Notes under the pieces: generated by a model
Told to the model about the DNA's origin: nothing
Seen by the model: the letters and a program-made list of their open reading frames with translations, nothing else
Database searches by the model: none
NCBI GenBank assembly: GCA_017548565.1
Contig: JAFYZU010000009.1
Span: forward strand, 1-64,000
Reading direction: 5' to 3'
DNA from: Treponema sp.
Lineage (GTDB): Bacteria > Spirochaetota > Spirochaetia > Treponematales > Treponemataceae
Length of the DNA: 64,000 bases
Part shown: in pieces, positions 1 through 8,747 of the stretch
Layout of the letters: every line of letters begins with the position of its first letter
How positions within the stretch are numbered: position 1 is the first letter of the stretch
Made by a program: the position numbers and the translations under genes

Positions 1-42
1 ATATAATAAGCATTAATATCTTAATTAAAGAGGTTTATAGAA

Positions 43-1887
43 ATGAAACGATTATTTGTTTTTTTAATGGCACTTACTTTTTTCTGTTCTTCTTTTACAG
101 CTTGTAAGCAGAATGCAGAGAAAAAGGAAAAAGAAAGGCCTTTACCGGAAGGAGTTGACGGAAGGTTCAAACTTCATGATTATTACAGTTATAATCTTGA
201 TGATTATCAGTTTATGATAATGACTGACGAAAAATTATCTTTTGTGTATGAAATTGAATTAAATAATCCTGGTGATACATATATCATCCTTAATACTGAT
301 ATGAATAATCAGATGAGATATGCGTGTGCCCAAAAAACAGGCTTACGATGTGACTGTGTATTTACATTGCGTGATTCAGAAGGAAATGCTGTAGAAGTTT
401 TAGACCAGCAAGGTTCTATAAAACTAGACGGAAAAACAGATGATCAGGCTTTTTCGTTTATCTGTCCGGAAGAAAAAGGAACATATTATCTTGAAATAAT
501 TCCATACAACATAGAAAATAGAGGAAATGTTGGTTTATATTTATATCATGGAAAACCAATTTCTGATTTTACATTAGATTTGACAAATGTAACTGTAGGA
601 GTCGGTAATTCAGTAAATGTTCCTTTTACCTATACAAGTGAAGATGCTACTGATTCTTATGGATTTTATTTTTTTGCAGTCCCATACGGTTCTAGTGATA
701 ATATGACTGATTATAGTATTTCATCAACTTGTGTGGTAAATAAGGACGGTACAGGTTACGTAACTGTTTATGGAATTATACCTGGAAATGGAAGTTTTAG
801 AATAAAAGAAGGTGTTTCTGGAATAGAAAGAAATTGTAATGTATCTGTATATATAGATACGACAGCGTCTTATGAGTCGATTCCCTGTGGAACATCTTTA
901 TCTCCGTCTGACAGTGATTTTACAGTTGTAAATTCGGAAGGTTATGTTCAATCTAAACTATATGAGTTAAATTTGACAAAAGATGTTAATTATATGATTG
1001 ATTATCTTTCTTCTTGGGAACAATCATATTGGTATGTATTATATGATTCTACTGGTTCAAAACTGGTTTCCGCTATAAATGATAAATTGTGTCTTAGACC
1101 GGAAACATCAGGAAAATATTATTTGTTAGTAAAAAATTATGATACATATAGTGATGGGGTAACGGGTGTTTATCTTCATTCAGTTACAGCCATATCATCG
1201 CTTCAGTTTGCAAACACTCAGGAGACCTTGAAAATAGGTGAATCTAAAACAATGAATGCTTCATATACAGGTTCTTCTGATTTTTCGCTGGCATTTGAAA
1301 TTGAAAACAATAATGAACAGGTATATATTGAACGAATTGATAATAACGGAGACGGTACAGTTTCTGTTAAGCTTGTTTCCTTAGGTCCTGTGGATTCTGA
1401 TATATATCTTGTAGAAAAGGTTTCATGTTTAAGAACACGCTGCAGAATAAAAGCAGAGTTTATTTCTTCAGATGCAATTCCAATCAATTCGTCTGCAATC
1501 GGAAATCAGTCAAGTGTAAATCAAAATGATTATACCAAGTCTTATCTTGATAGAAGAACTGCTGTATATTATAAGCTTGAACTTGAAGCAGATAAAGAAT
1601 ATCATCTGGAAGTTTTTGATAACTGTGCTTATAAGCGTTTCTTCAGTGAAATACCGGATGGTTTTTCACTTACAGACGGATTGTTTTATATGTATGATTC
1701 TCAAGGAAATATTGTGACTGTAAATGACAAGGGTAATATAAGAAAAAGGTTTGATGGTTCTGATAATGCTTATGATGGATATTATACACCGTCCGCTTCA
1801 GGAACATATTATTTATTATTAACACTTTATAATCCTGAAAGCAGTGGTGAAGGAGACGTATACTTTCATATCTACAAAGCGGATTAG
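43..1887 (+). CDS. Surface lipoprotein with PPC-like beta domains
   Basis: Probable exported lipoprotein. The first 21 residues form a basic start, a hydrophobic core and a lipobox-like FTA-C, so Cys21 should be the lipidated residue. The rest is rich in Tyr, Asp, Ser and Gly. It contains repeated modules of about 100-130 residues that end in phrases such as GTYYLEIIPYN, GKYYLLVKNYD and GTYYLLLTLYN, which resemble the beta-sandwich prepeptidase C-terminal (PPC-like) fold. No catalytic motif is visible. A ribosome site (AGAGG) precedes the ATG, and a hairpin terminator lies about 150 bases after the stop. The role is unknown; surface binding or envelope function is inference. Confidence 0.75.
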   Translation: MKRLFVFLMALTFFCSSFTACKQNAEKKEKERPLPEGVDGRFKLHDYYSYNLDDYQFMIMTDEKLSFVYEIELNNPGDTYIILNTDMNNQMRYACAQKTGLRCDCVFTLRDSEGNAVEVLDQQGSIKLDGKTDDQAFSFICPEEKGTYYLEIIPYNIENRGNVGLYLYHGKPISDFTLDLTNVTVGVGNSVNVPFTYTSEDATDSYGFYFFAVPYGSSDNMTDYSISSTCVVNKDGTGYVTVYGIIPGNGSFRIKEGVSGIERNCNVSVYIDTTASYESIPCGTSLSPSDSDFTVVNSEGYVQSKLYELNLTKDVNYMIDYLSSWEQSYWYVLYDSTGSKLVSAINDKLCLRPETSGKYYLLVKNYDTYSDGVTGVYLHSVTAISSLQFANTQETLKIGESKTMNASYTGSSDFSLAFEIENNNEQVYIERIDNNGDGTVSVKLVSLGPVDSDIYLVEKVSCLRTRCRIKAEFISSDAIPINSSAIGNQSSVNQNDYTKSYLDRRTAVYYKLELEADKEYHLEVFDNCAYKRFFSEIPDGFSLTDGLFYMYDSQGNIVTVNDKGNIRKRFDGSDNAYDGYYTPSASGTYYLLLTLYNPESSGEGDVYFHIYKAD

Positions 1888-2030
1888 TCAGGATTATCAG
1901 GCAGATACTAGAATCTTTTTTTACTTTGTGATAATATACAATCTCAGTATGAATACTGAAGTTTGTTTAGAAATTTTTATTCTCAAGGTAAAAAAATCTG
2001 TTCATACTATTTTTATTTTGTGATTTCTAA

Positions 2031-2065
2031 GGCGAAATTCTTTTTTAAGGATTTCGCTTTTTTTT
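2031..2065 (+). terminator. Intrinsic terminator
   Basis: The inverted repeat GGCGAAAT / ATTTCGC flanks a short loop and is followed by a run of eight T. It lies between the first lipoprotein gene and the KilA-N gene and should end the upstream transcript. Confidence 0.8.
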
Positions 2066-2117
2066 ATAATTACTCTGAATTTGGAGTTAAAAACAAATGT
2101 GAGAGGAGGTAATCTTT

Positions 2118-2918
2118 ATGGCAAAGATAACAGTTAAAGATACTGATATTGCAATTGTTCAAGTGAACAATGAAGATTATTTTTGTCTCACCGACATGTT
2201 GAAAGCTAAAGACGGTGATTTTTTTGTTACGGATTGGCTTAGAAATCGAAACACGCTTGAATATATTGGTATTTGGGAACAAGTATACAATCCCGGTTTT
2301 AATTACGGCGAATTCGCCATAATTAAAAGTCAGGCAGGATTGAACAGCTTTAAAATAAGTGTAAAAGAATTTGTTGAACGGACAAATGCCATCAGTTTAC
2401 AGGCAAAAGCAGGTCGTTACGGCGGCACTTATGCACATAAAGATATAGCTCTTGAATTTGCTATGTGGATAAGTCCTGAATTCAAGATTTATATTGTCAA
2501 AGAATTTCAACGCTTAAAAGATGAAGAACAAAAGCAGCTCGGTTGGTCTGTAAAGAGAGAGCTTTCTAAGTTGAATTATCATATTCATACAGATGCGATA
2601 AAGCAGAATCTGATTCCACCGGAGCTTACGTCACAGCAAAAATCTTTTGTTTATGCAGAGAAGGCAGATGTTTTAAATGTTGCGCTTTTGGGTATTACTG
2701 CAAAAGAATGGAGAGAAGCAAATCCTGATTTGAAGGGAAATATCCGTGATTATGCAACGATAAATCAGTTGATTTGTCTGAGTAATATGGAAAATCTGAA
2801 TGCTGTGTTTATTCAGAAGGGAATTGAACAGCAGGAAAGACTTGTAGAACTGAATAAAATTGCAATTCAGCAGATGAAAGTTCTGGAAACTGTTGAAGAC
2901 AGACAATTGTTGAAGTGA
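2118..2918 (+). CDS. KilA-N domain DNA-binding protein
   Basis: The N-terminal 140 residues fit the KilA-N family. They include the YFCLTDMLKAKDG opening, a central GRYGGTYAHKDIALEFAMWIS segment shared by KilA-N proteins, and the ending FKIYIVKEFQRLKDEE. The remaining 125 residues are mainly helical and may support dimerisation. KilA-N domains bind DNA and are common in phages and in chromosomal islands derived from them. A strong Shine-Dalgarno sequence (GAGGAGG) lies eight bases before the ATG. It sits alone between a terminator and carB, with no phage structural genes nearby, so it is probably a domesticated or solitary mobile gene. Its target is unknown. Confidence 0.85.
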   Translation: MAKITVKDTDIAIVQVNNEDYFCLTDMLKAKDGDFFVTDWLRNRNTLEYIGIWEQVYNPGFNYGEFAIIKSQAGLNSFKISVKEFVERTNAISLQAKAGRYGGTYAHKDIALEFAMWISPEFKIYIVKEFQRLKDEEQKQLGWSVKRELSKLNYHIHTDAIKQNLIPPELTSQQKSFVYAEKADVLNVALLGITAKEWREANPDLKGNIRDYATINQLICLSNMENLNAVFIQKGIEQQERLVELNKIAIQQMKVLETVEDRQLLK

Positions 2919-2990
2919 GAATGACACATGGTATGTCCGGTGTAAGTCCGAATATTATAAAACAGATTTTTAATAGGAGTGTAAAAATAT

Positions 2991-5900
2991 ATGAAAAGAA
3001 CAGACATCAACAAGGTTTTGATTATTGGTTCGGGGCCGATTGTTATTGGACAGGCTTGCGAGTTTGACTATTCGGGAACTCAGGCTTGTAAGGCTTTGCG
3101 CGAACAGGGATACAAGATTGTTTTGGTAAACTCAAACCCTGCTACTATTATGACTGACCCAGTTATGGCAGATGCTACTTATATTGAGCCGCTTAATGTT
3201 GAGCGTCTTTCGCAGATTATTGAAAAGGAACGTCCAGATGCGCTGCTTCCTAACCTTGGTGGACAGACTGGTTTGAATATGGCTTGTGAGCTTAATAAGG
3301 CCGGCGTTCTTGATAAATATGGTGTAAAGGTTATTGGTGTAAATCTTGATGCTATTGAGCGTGGTGAAGACCGTGAGATTTTTAAGGAGACAATGAAGAG
3401 TCTTGGAATTGAAACTCCACGTTCCGGCATTTGTCATACTGTAGAAGGTGCTGAAAAGATTGCTGAAGAAATCGGCTTCCCTCTGGTTGTTCGTCCTGCT
3501 TATACTATGGGCGGTCAGGGCGGTGGATTCTGCTACAATGTTGAAGAGCTTCGCACTATTGTTGCCAACGGTCTGGATCTTTCTATGACTCATCAGTGTT
3601 TGATTGAAGAGTCTATTCTTGGTTGGGAAGAGCTTGAAGTTGAAGTTGTTCGCGATTCCAAGAACCAGATGATTGCAATTTGTTTTATTGAAAACATTGA
3701 TGCTGTTGGTGTTCATACCGGTGACTCTTTCTGTTCTGCTCCGTTTATGACTATTGATAAGGAGCTTGAGGCAAGACTCCAGCGCGACGCATTTAAGATT
3801 GTAGAGTCGATTGGTGTTATTGGTGGTACTAACGTTCAGTTTGCACATAACCCAAAAACCGGTCGTGTTGTTATTATTGAAATTAACCCTCGTACTTCTC
3901 GTTCGTCGGCTTTGGCTTCTAAGGCTACAGGTTTCCCAATTGCGCTGATTTCTGCAAAATTGGCTTCTGGTATGACGCTTGATGAGATTCCTTACTGGCG
4001 CGATGGTACTTTGGAAAAATATACTCCGGGTGGAGCTCCGGACGGCGACTATGTTGTATTGAAGTTTGCACGCTGGGCATTTGAAAAGTTCCGTGGTGTT
4101 GAAGATTCTCTTGGTACTTCTATGAAGGCTGTTGGTGAAGTTATGTCTATCGGTAAGACTTTCAAAGAGACTTTCCAGAAGGCTATCCGTGGTTTGGAAA
4201 ATGGCCGCTCGGGACTTGGTTTTGCCAAGGACTTTAACCGCAAGAGCGCTGATGAACTTTGCGAAATGCTTAAGACTGCTTCAAGCGAGCGCTACTTCCA
4301 GTTGTACGAGGCAATCCGTAAGGGTGTTTCGCTTGATAAGCTTTATGAAATTACTTACGTTAAAAAATACTTCCTTGAGCAGATGAAAGAGCTTGTTGAC
4401 CTTGAAGAGGAAATGCTTAAGAACCCTGGACGCGTTCCTGAAGACAAGCTTTTGATTCAGGCTAAGAAGGACGGCTTCAGCGACAAGTACCTCTCAAAGA
4501 TTTTGAAGGTTGCAGAAAAAGATATCCGTAACCGCCGCAAGGAACTTGGAATTAAAGAAGCTTGGCTTTCTGTTCCTGTAAGCGGTGTTGAAAATGCTAA
4601 CTACTACTATTCTACATATAATGCTGAGGACAAATCGGTTGCAACCGACAACAAGAAAAAGATTATGATTCTTGGCGGTGGTCCAAACAGAATTGGTCAG
4701 GGTATTGAGTTTGACTACTGCTGCTGTCATGCGGCTATGCAGCTTAAGGAAATGGGCTACGAGACAATCATCGTAAACTGTAACCCTGAAACTGTTTCTA
4801 CTGACTATGATACTTCTGATAAGCTTTACTTTGAACCGGTTACAACAGAAGATGTTCTTCAGATTTACGAAAAGGAAAAGCCATTCGGAGTTATCGTTCA
4901 GTTTGGTGGACAGACTCCGCTTAATATTGCGCGCGAACTTCAGGAAAACGGAGTTAACATCTTGGGAACAAGCATCGACTCTATCGACATTGCCGAAGAC
5001 CGCGACCTCTTCCGCCACATGATGGAAAAACTTGAAATCCCAATGCCGGAAAGCGGAATGGCTATCAACTTTGAAGAAGCTAAGGCCTGCGCTGATAAGA
5101 TCGGCTACCCTATCATGATTCGTCCTTCTTTCGTTCTTGGTGGACGCGGAATGGAAGTAATTTATGATGAAGCTACTTTGAAAGAATACGTTGAAAAGGC
5201 TGTTGGTGTTACACCGGATCGCCCATTGCTCATCGACCGCTTCCTTAAGAATGCTCTTGAATGTGAAGCAGACGCTCTTGCAGACTCAACCCACGTTTAC
5301 ATTCCTGCTGTTATGGAGCACGTTGAGCTTGCAGGTATTCACTCGGGAGACTCTGCCTGTGTAATTCCTCCGGTTTCGATTCCGGCTGATAATCTTGCAA
5401 CAATTAAAGAATATACAAAGAAGATTGCAGAGTCTTTGCACGTTTGCGGTTTGATGAACATGCAGTACGCAATCGAAGACGGAAAGGTTTACGTAATTGA
5501 AGCAAACCCTCGTGCAAGCCGTACAGTTCCACTTGTATCAAAGGTTTGTGATACACAGATGGCTCGTCTGGCAACCCGCATGATGCTTGGTGAATCACTT
5601 GAATCACTCGGCCTCAAAGACAAGAAGATTCCTTACTACGGCGCAAAAGAGGCTGTATTGCCTTGGAGCCGCTTCCCTGGAGTTGACCCAATCCTTGGAC
5701 CAGAAATGCGTTCAACAGGTGAAGTTCTTGGTCTGGCAGATACCTTCCCTCTGGCCTTCTACAAAGCAGAGGAAGCCGCAGGTTCTGAATTGCCACACGC
5801 TCCGGCTGCCTGGGAAAACAAAAAGGTTCTCATCTCTCTGAGCAACAAAGAAAGCCAGAAAGAAGAAGTTCTCACAATCGGAAAAACTTTGAAGGACCTT

Positions 5901-6239
5901 GGCTTTACCCTGGTTGGAACTCAAGGCACCGCCGACTTCTACAACGCCAACGGAATCAAGTGCGAAGTTGTAAACAAAATCGGTGCCGGCCGCCCAGACG
6001 TTGTAGACTTGATTATGAACAAGGAAGTTTGCCTTGTAATCAACACACCAAAAGCAAAACGCAACTACGCCGAAGACCGCAAGACAATCCGCAAGGCTTG
6101 TTTGAAGTATAAGGTTTCTTATATTACAACACTCGCTGGAGCTCTGGCTGCTGTTAAGGGTATTGAAAGCGTTAAGAATGGTAACGGTGGTGAAGGTGGA
6201 GTTAAGAGCCTTCAGGAATATCACAGTTTGATTAAATAA
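2991..6239 (+). CDS. carB: Carbamoyl-phosphate synthase large subunit
   Basis: Makes carbamoyl phosphate from bicarbonate, ATP and ammonia supplied by the small subunit, feeding pyrimidine and arginine synthesis in the cytoplasm. At 1,082 residues it has the full length of the family. It has two ATP-grasp halves: the first starts with KVLIIGSGPIVIGQACEFDYSG and carries RPAYTMGGQGGG, the second starts near residue 560 with IMILGGGPNRIGQGIEFDY and carries RPSFVLGGRGMEV. The C-terminal 140 residues form the MGS-like allosteric domain. A TAGGAG site lies 12 bases upstream of the ATG. carA is not adjacent, so the two subunits are encoded apart unless carA lies outside this window. Confidence 0.98.
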   Translation: MKRTDINKVLIIGSGPIVIGQACEFDYSGTQACKALREQGYKIVLVNSNPATIMTDPVMADATYIEPLNVERLSQIIEKERPDALLPNLGGQTGLNMACELNKAGVLDKYGVKVIGVNLDAIERGEDREIFKETMKSLGIETPRSGICHTVEGAEKIAEEIGFPLVVRPAYTMGGQGGGFCYNVEELRTIVANGLDLSMTHQCLIEESILGWEELEVEVVRDSKNQMIAICFIENIDAVGVHTGDSFCSAPFMTIDKELEARLQRDAFKIVESIGVIGGTNVQFAHNPKTGRVVIIEINPRTSRSSALASKATGFPIALISAKLASGMTLDEIPYWRDGTLEKYTPGGAPDGDYVVLKFARWAFEKFRGVEDSLGTSMKAVGEVMSIGKTFKETFQKAIRGLENGRSGLGFAKDFNRKSADELCEMLKTASSERYFQLYEAIRKGVSLDKLYEITYVKKYFLEQMKELVDLEEEMLKNPGRVPEDKLLIQAKKDGFSDKYLSKILKVAEKDIRNRRKELGIKEAWLSVPVSGVENANYYYSTYNAEDKSVATDNKKKIMILGGGPNRIGQGIEFDYCCCHAAMQLKEMGYETIIVNCNPETVSTDYDTSDKLYFEPVTTEDVLQIYEKEKPFGVIVQFGGQTPLNIARELQENGVNILGTSIDSIDIAEDRDLFRHMMEKLEIPMPESGMAINFEEAKACADKIGYPIMIRPSFVLGGRGMEVIYDEATLKEYVEKAVGVTPDRPLLIDRFLKNALECEADALADSTHVYIPAVMEHVELAGIHSGDSACVIPPVSIPADNLATIKEYTKKIAESLHVCGLMNMQYAIEDGKVYVIEANPRASRTVPLVSKVCDTQMARLATRMMLGESLESLGLKDKKIPYYGAKEAVLPWSRFPGVDPILGPEMRSTGEVLGLADTFPLAFYKAEEAAGSELPHAPAAWENKKVLISLSNKESQKEEVLTIGKTLKDLGFTLVGTQGTADFYNANGIKCEVVNKIGAGRPDVVDLIMNKEVCLVINTPKAKRNYAEDRKTIRKACLKYKVSYITTLAGALAAVKGIESVKNGNGGEGGVKSLQEYHSLIK

Positions 6240-6240
6240 A

Positions 6241-6357
6241 AGATTCCCCGGTCAAGCCGGGGAATGACACCGGGGTCCCTGAGGATTGCACTGCGGTACC
6301 TGAGCCTGTCGAAGGGCCACACCACATGTCATTGTCGAGCTTGACCCGACAATCTTT
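6241..6357. repeat. Composite of small dispersed repeats after carB
   Basis: Three small elements sit side by side. A hairpin at 6241-6268 has the pattern AGATT-stem-GTCAAG-stem-AATGACA. The word CCTGAGCCTGTCGAAGGG lies at 6299-6316. At 6328-6356 there is a second copy of the first pattern in inverted orientation, with a different stem sequence. The middle word recurs at 7494 and 11376, and a truncated copy of the outer hairpin lies at 32192-32204. The hairpins could also help to end carB transcription. Confidence 0.7.
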
Positions 6358-6363
6358 CTTATG

Positions 6364-6394
6364 AACGCCAGTTCCAATGGAGCTGGCGTTTTTT
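6364..6394 (+). terminator. Intrinsic terminator
   Basis: An eight-base stem AACGCCAG / CTGGCGTT is followed by six T. It lies between carB and the convergent ORF6N gene and is the clearest terminator candidate for carB. Confidence 0.75.
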
Positions 6395-6421
6395 CGTGAA
6401 GTCGCAAAATGCGACTTCACG
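6395..6421. terminator. Perfect 11-bp hairpin, possible terminator for the minus-strand gene
   Basis: CGTGAAGTCGC and its exact complement flank a five-base loop. On the minus strand the hairpin follows the stop of the ORF6N gene, and the T run of the neighbouring plus-strand terminator reads as A there. Termination in that direction is therefore uncertain. Confidence 0.45.
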
Positions 6422-6441
6422 GACTTCTTGTTATGTTTTTT

Positions 6442-7404
6442 TTACACCACTAAAATCGGATTCTTCTTCAAATCATCTACAATCTTATGATACACTTTTG
6501 TATCTTCAATTTTTGTTATGGTATTGATTTTATTGCCAGAGTCTTTTGACGAGGCTCCACAATGATAGATTTTTTCATCAGGCGTGTTGTAATCAAGTAC
6601 AATATAACGGTCGTGGTAAATGCCGTTGGTCTTTTGAAATGAAAGTTTAATACTAGGATACTCTTTTGTGAAATCCGAGAGTTCAGTTCTATTCAGTCCT
6701 TTGTGAATGTTGTCGGAAAAAACAATAATTTGTACAGCCGTTTTTGCGTATGAAAGCAAGGTGAGAGTTTTTAAGTTTATATAATTATCAATTACATAAA
6801 TCGTTTGTTTTGCTTGCTGATAAATTTTTATATAAGCGGTATCTGCCTCAACTGCTTTGCCGTTTAGAACAAGAACTTCGCGTATAGCCGACAATTCTGA
6901 AAAATCGTTGATTATACTCATAAGGTAATCTTTAGAGACCATCGTTTCTTTTATTTGGGCTATGTCGTCCGTGTTTCTTACAGTCTGAATCGAAAGATTT
7001 GCAAGTTCTGTACCATCAAGGAGTGCACGATTATCAAGAATAAAATCTTTCATTTTTTTGAAGATTCGTATGAGAGCTTTGCTTTGCTGGGTAGCAAGTT
7101 CTCCTTTTAGAACAGTCATAAGCATATAGATTCCCTGTTCAGTAAAGGCATAGGGAAGGTATTTGGAGTATTTTCCTTGTTCTAAGGTCAAAAAATTTGA
7201 CCTTAGAAATTCATTAACTTCATCTTTGGTAAGTTGGAATCTAAAATCCTCATCAAATTTTTCGATATTATTACGAACCTGCTGGTTAAATGCTTTTGTC
7301 GTATATCCGTAGATTTGTGCTAAATCCATATCCAGCATGACTTTAACACCACGGATGGTGTAGATTTTGTTTTCGATTTGTAAGGTTGAAATTTCTTTTT
7401 CCAT
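6442..7404 (-). CDS. ORF6N domain protein with PLD-like C-terminus
   Basis: Residues 8-115 match the ORF6N domain, a phage-type DNA-binding module (IRGVKVMLDMDLAQIYGYTT, then YAFTEQGIYMLMTVLKG). Residues 195-320 resemble a single phospholipase D-like half domain: HDRYIVLD at 264-271 fits the HxKx4D signature with Arg in place of Lys, followed by GASSKDSGNK at 283-292. This suggests DNA recognition coupled to a phosphodiesterase or a degenerate PLD fold. The start is supported by a GGAGG site seven bases upstream. A paralogue lies at 13137-14042 in the same orientation, and the two bracket a restriction-modification cassette. Function in defence or mobility is inference. Confidence 0.8.
   Translation of the reverse strand: MEKEISTLQIENKIYTIRGVKVMLDMDLAQIYGYTTKAFNQQVRNNIEKFDEDFRFQLTKDEVNEFLRSNFLTLEQGKYSKYLPYAFTEQGIYMLMTVLKGELATQQSKALIRIFKKMKDFILDNRALLDGTELANLSIQTVRNTDDIAQIKETMVSKDYLMSIINDFSELSAIREVLVLNGKAVEADTAYIKIYQQAKQTIYVIDNYINLKTLTLLSYAKTAVQIIVFSDNIHKGLNRTELSDFTKEYPSIKLSFQKTNGIYHDRYIVLDYNTPDEKIYHCGASSKDSGNKINTITKIEDTKVYHKIVDDLKKNPILVV
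7180..7212. repeat. Palindromic repeat, copy 1 (inside ORF6N gene)
   Basis: A palindrome centred on GGTCAAAAAATTTGACC with arms TCTAA / TTAGA, followed by AATTC. It lies inside the ORF6N coding sequence and encodes the RSNFLTLE segment. Similar palindromes occur at 12940-12970 and 13811-13840. Confidence 0.7.
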
Positions 7405-7623
7405 ACCATAGCCTCCAGGAGTTTTTGAGATTCAGCGCTTGTCCAACCCCGGGCCTGAATTATGGTAAAGAAAATAAAAGAGATGTTATTAAGCCCTTCG
7501 ACAAGCTCAGGGACCCCGAGAATTATAACCACACATACTAACAAACGCTAATAATTGTTGGATATGACCTTCTGTGCGGTGGCTTTACGATTTAAATATA
7601 ATGGGTTTTTGGGATAAAGACAA
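7405..7623 (-). promoter_or_regulatory. Upstream region of ORF6N gene, duplicated at 14043-14250
   Basis: This block and 14043-14250 align over nearly their whole length, sharing the words GTCCAACCCCGGGCCTGAAT, AATTATAACCACACATAC and GACCTTCTGTGCGGT. Read on the minus strand, a TATAAT hexamer lies in the conserved part. The blocks therefore probably contain the promoter and a leader of about 120 bases. This copy carries an extra dispersed repeat word at 7494-7515. Confidence 0.6.
7494..7515. repeat. Dispersed short repeat (CCCTTCGACAAGCTCAGGGA family)
   Basis: The 20-base word CCCTTCGACAAGCTCAGGGA is a near palindrome. The same word lies inside the helicase gene at 11376, and an inverted related copy lies at 6299. 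The paralogous region at 14120-14140 lacks it, which points to insertion here after duplication. Confidence 0.75.
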
Positions 7624-7632
7624 TGGAGAAGA

Positions 7633-7980
7633 TTAAATACTCTCTTTTTTTATTTTATCCAGCATCTTATTTACTCCGTTGCGGATTTCTTCAACAATTT
7701 CGTCAGTCATCTGTGCACGGATTTTTTCATTTTCTGGGGTTTCTTCTATTACGACAGGAGTTTTATCTTGAGGGATGAAAAGCTGATAAACTTCGACATT
7801 TAAGGCATTGGCGATTTTGACAAGGGTATCAGGGCTGGGAAAACGCCTCTTTCCTTCAAAAGCATTTATTGCTTGATAAGAAATTCCAATCTTTTCTGCA
7901 AGAGTTTCTTGTGTGAATTTTCCTGCTCTATAGCGTTTTATATTAGATGCAAACGCTTCATGTAGTTCCTTTTCAGTCAT
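7633..7980 (-). CDS. XRE-family controller protein of the restriction system
   Basis: A 115-residue cytoplasmic repressor or activator. Residues 8-62 form a helix-turn-helix of the XRE/Cro type (FTQETLAEKIGISYQAINAF, then PSPDTLVKIANAL). The C-terminal 50 residues are charged and helical. It is divergent from the methyltransferase operon, with only 59 bases between the starts. That gap carries three related operator-like sites, two of them near perfect inverted copies of each other. This arrangement is typical of restriction-modification controller (C) proteins, which time nuclease expression. A minus-strand promoter (TTTACA, 17 bases, TAAATA) overlaps the sites, so autoregulation is likely. 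Confidence 0.85.
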   Translation of the reverse strand: MTEKELHEAFASNIKRYRAGKFTQETLAEKIGISYQAINAFEGKRRFPSPDTLVKIANALNVEVYQLFIPQDKTPVVIEETPENEKIRAQMTDEIVEEIRNGVNKMLDKIKKESI

Positions 7981-8058
7981 ACTTACATTTTGTAGGTTTT
8001 TTATTTACATTAACACTTACAATATGTAAAATATGATTAATGCCTACAAATAGTAAGT
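7981..8058. promoter_or_regulatory. Operator array between controller and methyltransferase genes
   Basis: Three sites are visible. Site 1 at 7981-7996 is ACTTACATTTTGTAGG. Site 2 at 8015-8030 is ACTTACAATATGTAAA. Site 3 at 8043-8058 is CCTACAAATAGTAAGT, whose complement differs from site 1 at two positions. Site 1 lies downstream of the controller promoter, site 2 covers its -35, and site 3 lies at the very start of the methyltransferase-like frame. Confidence 0.7.
8002..8030 (-). promoter_or_regulatory. Promoter of the controller gene
   Basis: On the minus strand TTTACA (8030-8025) is followed after 17 bases by TAAATA (8007-8002), about 22 bases before the controller ATG. The -35 hexamer lies inside operator site 2. 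Confidence 0.5.
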
Positions 8059-8747
8059 GTAAAGTAAGAGAATCACAATCTGTAAAGAAATCTTCTCAAA
8101 TCAAATCACGCAAACGAGTTGCAGAAAGAGGCGAAGTTTTTACTGCCGAACGTGAAGTAAAAGCCATGTGCGATCTGGTAAAAGATGAAACAGAACGTAT
8201 AGACAGCCGTTTCTTAGAGCCGGCGTGCGGAGATGGGAACTTTCTGGCAGAAATTCTTGAACGAAAGCTTGCTGTTGTTTCGCGTACTTATGCAAAAAAT
8301 CCAAACGATTGGGAAAAATATTCTGTTGTTGCAGTTAGTTCTGTTTATGGCGTTGACATAATGGCAGACAATGCCGCTATCTGTCGAAACAGGCTATTTG
8401 AAATTTGGCAGAAACAGTATGAACAATATTGCAAAAAATTAACCACAGAGCAAAAGGAAGAAACTAAAAAGTCTGTTCGCTTTATTTTAGAAAGAAACAT
8501 TCTTTTAGGTAATGCTTTAAGTCTAAAAGAAGTAGATGAAAATCAAAATGATAAAACAACTCCAATAATTTTTAGTGAATGGTCGCTCATAGGTACAAAG
8601 CTAAAACGCCGCGACTTTATCTTTAATGATCTTGTAAATAAAAACTACAAAACAAAGCTAGTCTCAGATTCAGGAAATCAAGCAGAAATCTTTTCACCCG
8701 TTCAGGATTACCCGCTCGTCCATTATAGAAAAGTAGGAGAAAGCTAA
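8040..8747 (+). CDS. N6-adenine methyltransferase-like protein lacking catalytic motif
   Basis: The protein opens like adenine DNA methyltransferases (RGEVFTAEREVKAMCDLV) and has the SAM-binding motif I EPACGDGNF at residues 60-68, then YGVDIMADNAAICRNRL, which fits motif II. At 235 residues it has no (N/D)PPY catalytic tetrapeptide. The C-terminal half (from FSEWSLIGTKLKRRDFIF) does not look like a methyltransferase. It may bind SAM or DNA as a partner of the next gene, with which it shares the stop-start junction TAATG. The ATG at 8040 has no good ribosome site and lies beside an operator; no better in-frame start was seen before the conserved GEVFT segment. Confidence 0.75.
   Translation: MPTNSKCKVRESQSVKKSSQIKSRKRVAERGEVFTAEREVKAMCDLVKDETERIDSRFLEPACGDGNFLAEILERKLAVVSRTYAKNPNDWEKYSVVAVSSVYGVDIMADNAAICRNRLFEIWQKQYEQYCKKLTTEQKEETKKSVRFILERNILLGNALSLKEVDENQNDKTTPIIFSEWSLIGTKLKRRDFIFNDLVNKNYKTKLVSDSGNQAEIFSPVQDYPLVHYRKVGES

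Noticed and set aside
3132-3848. A 238-codon frame opposite carB
   Set aside because: Antisense to a fully conserved enzyme, with Asn/Thr-rich composition and no recognisable motif.
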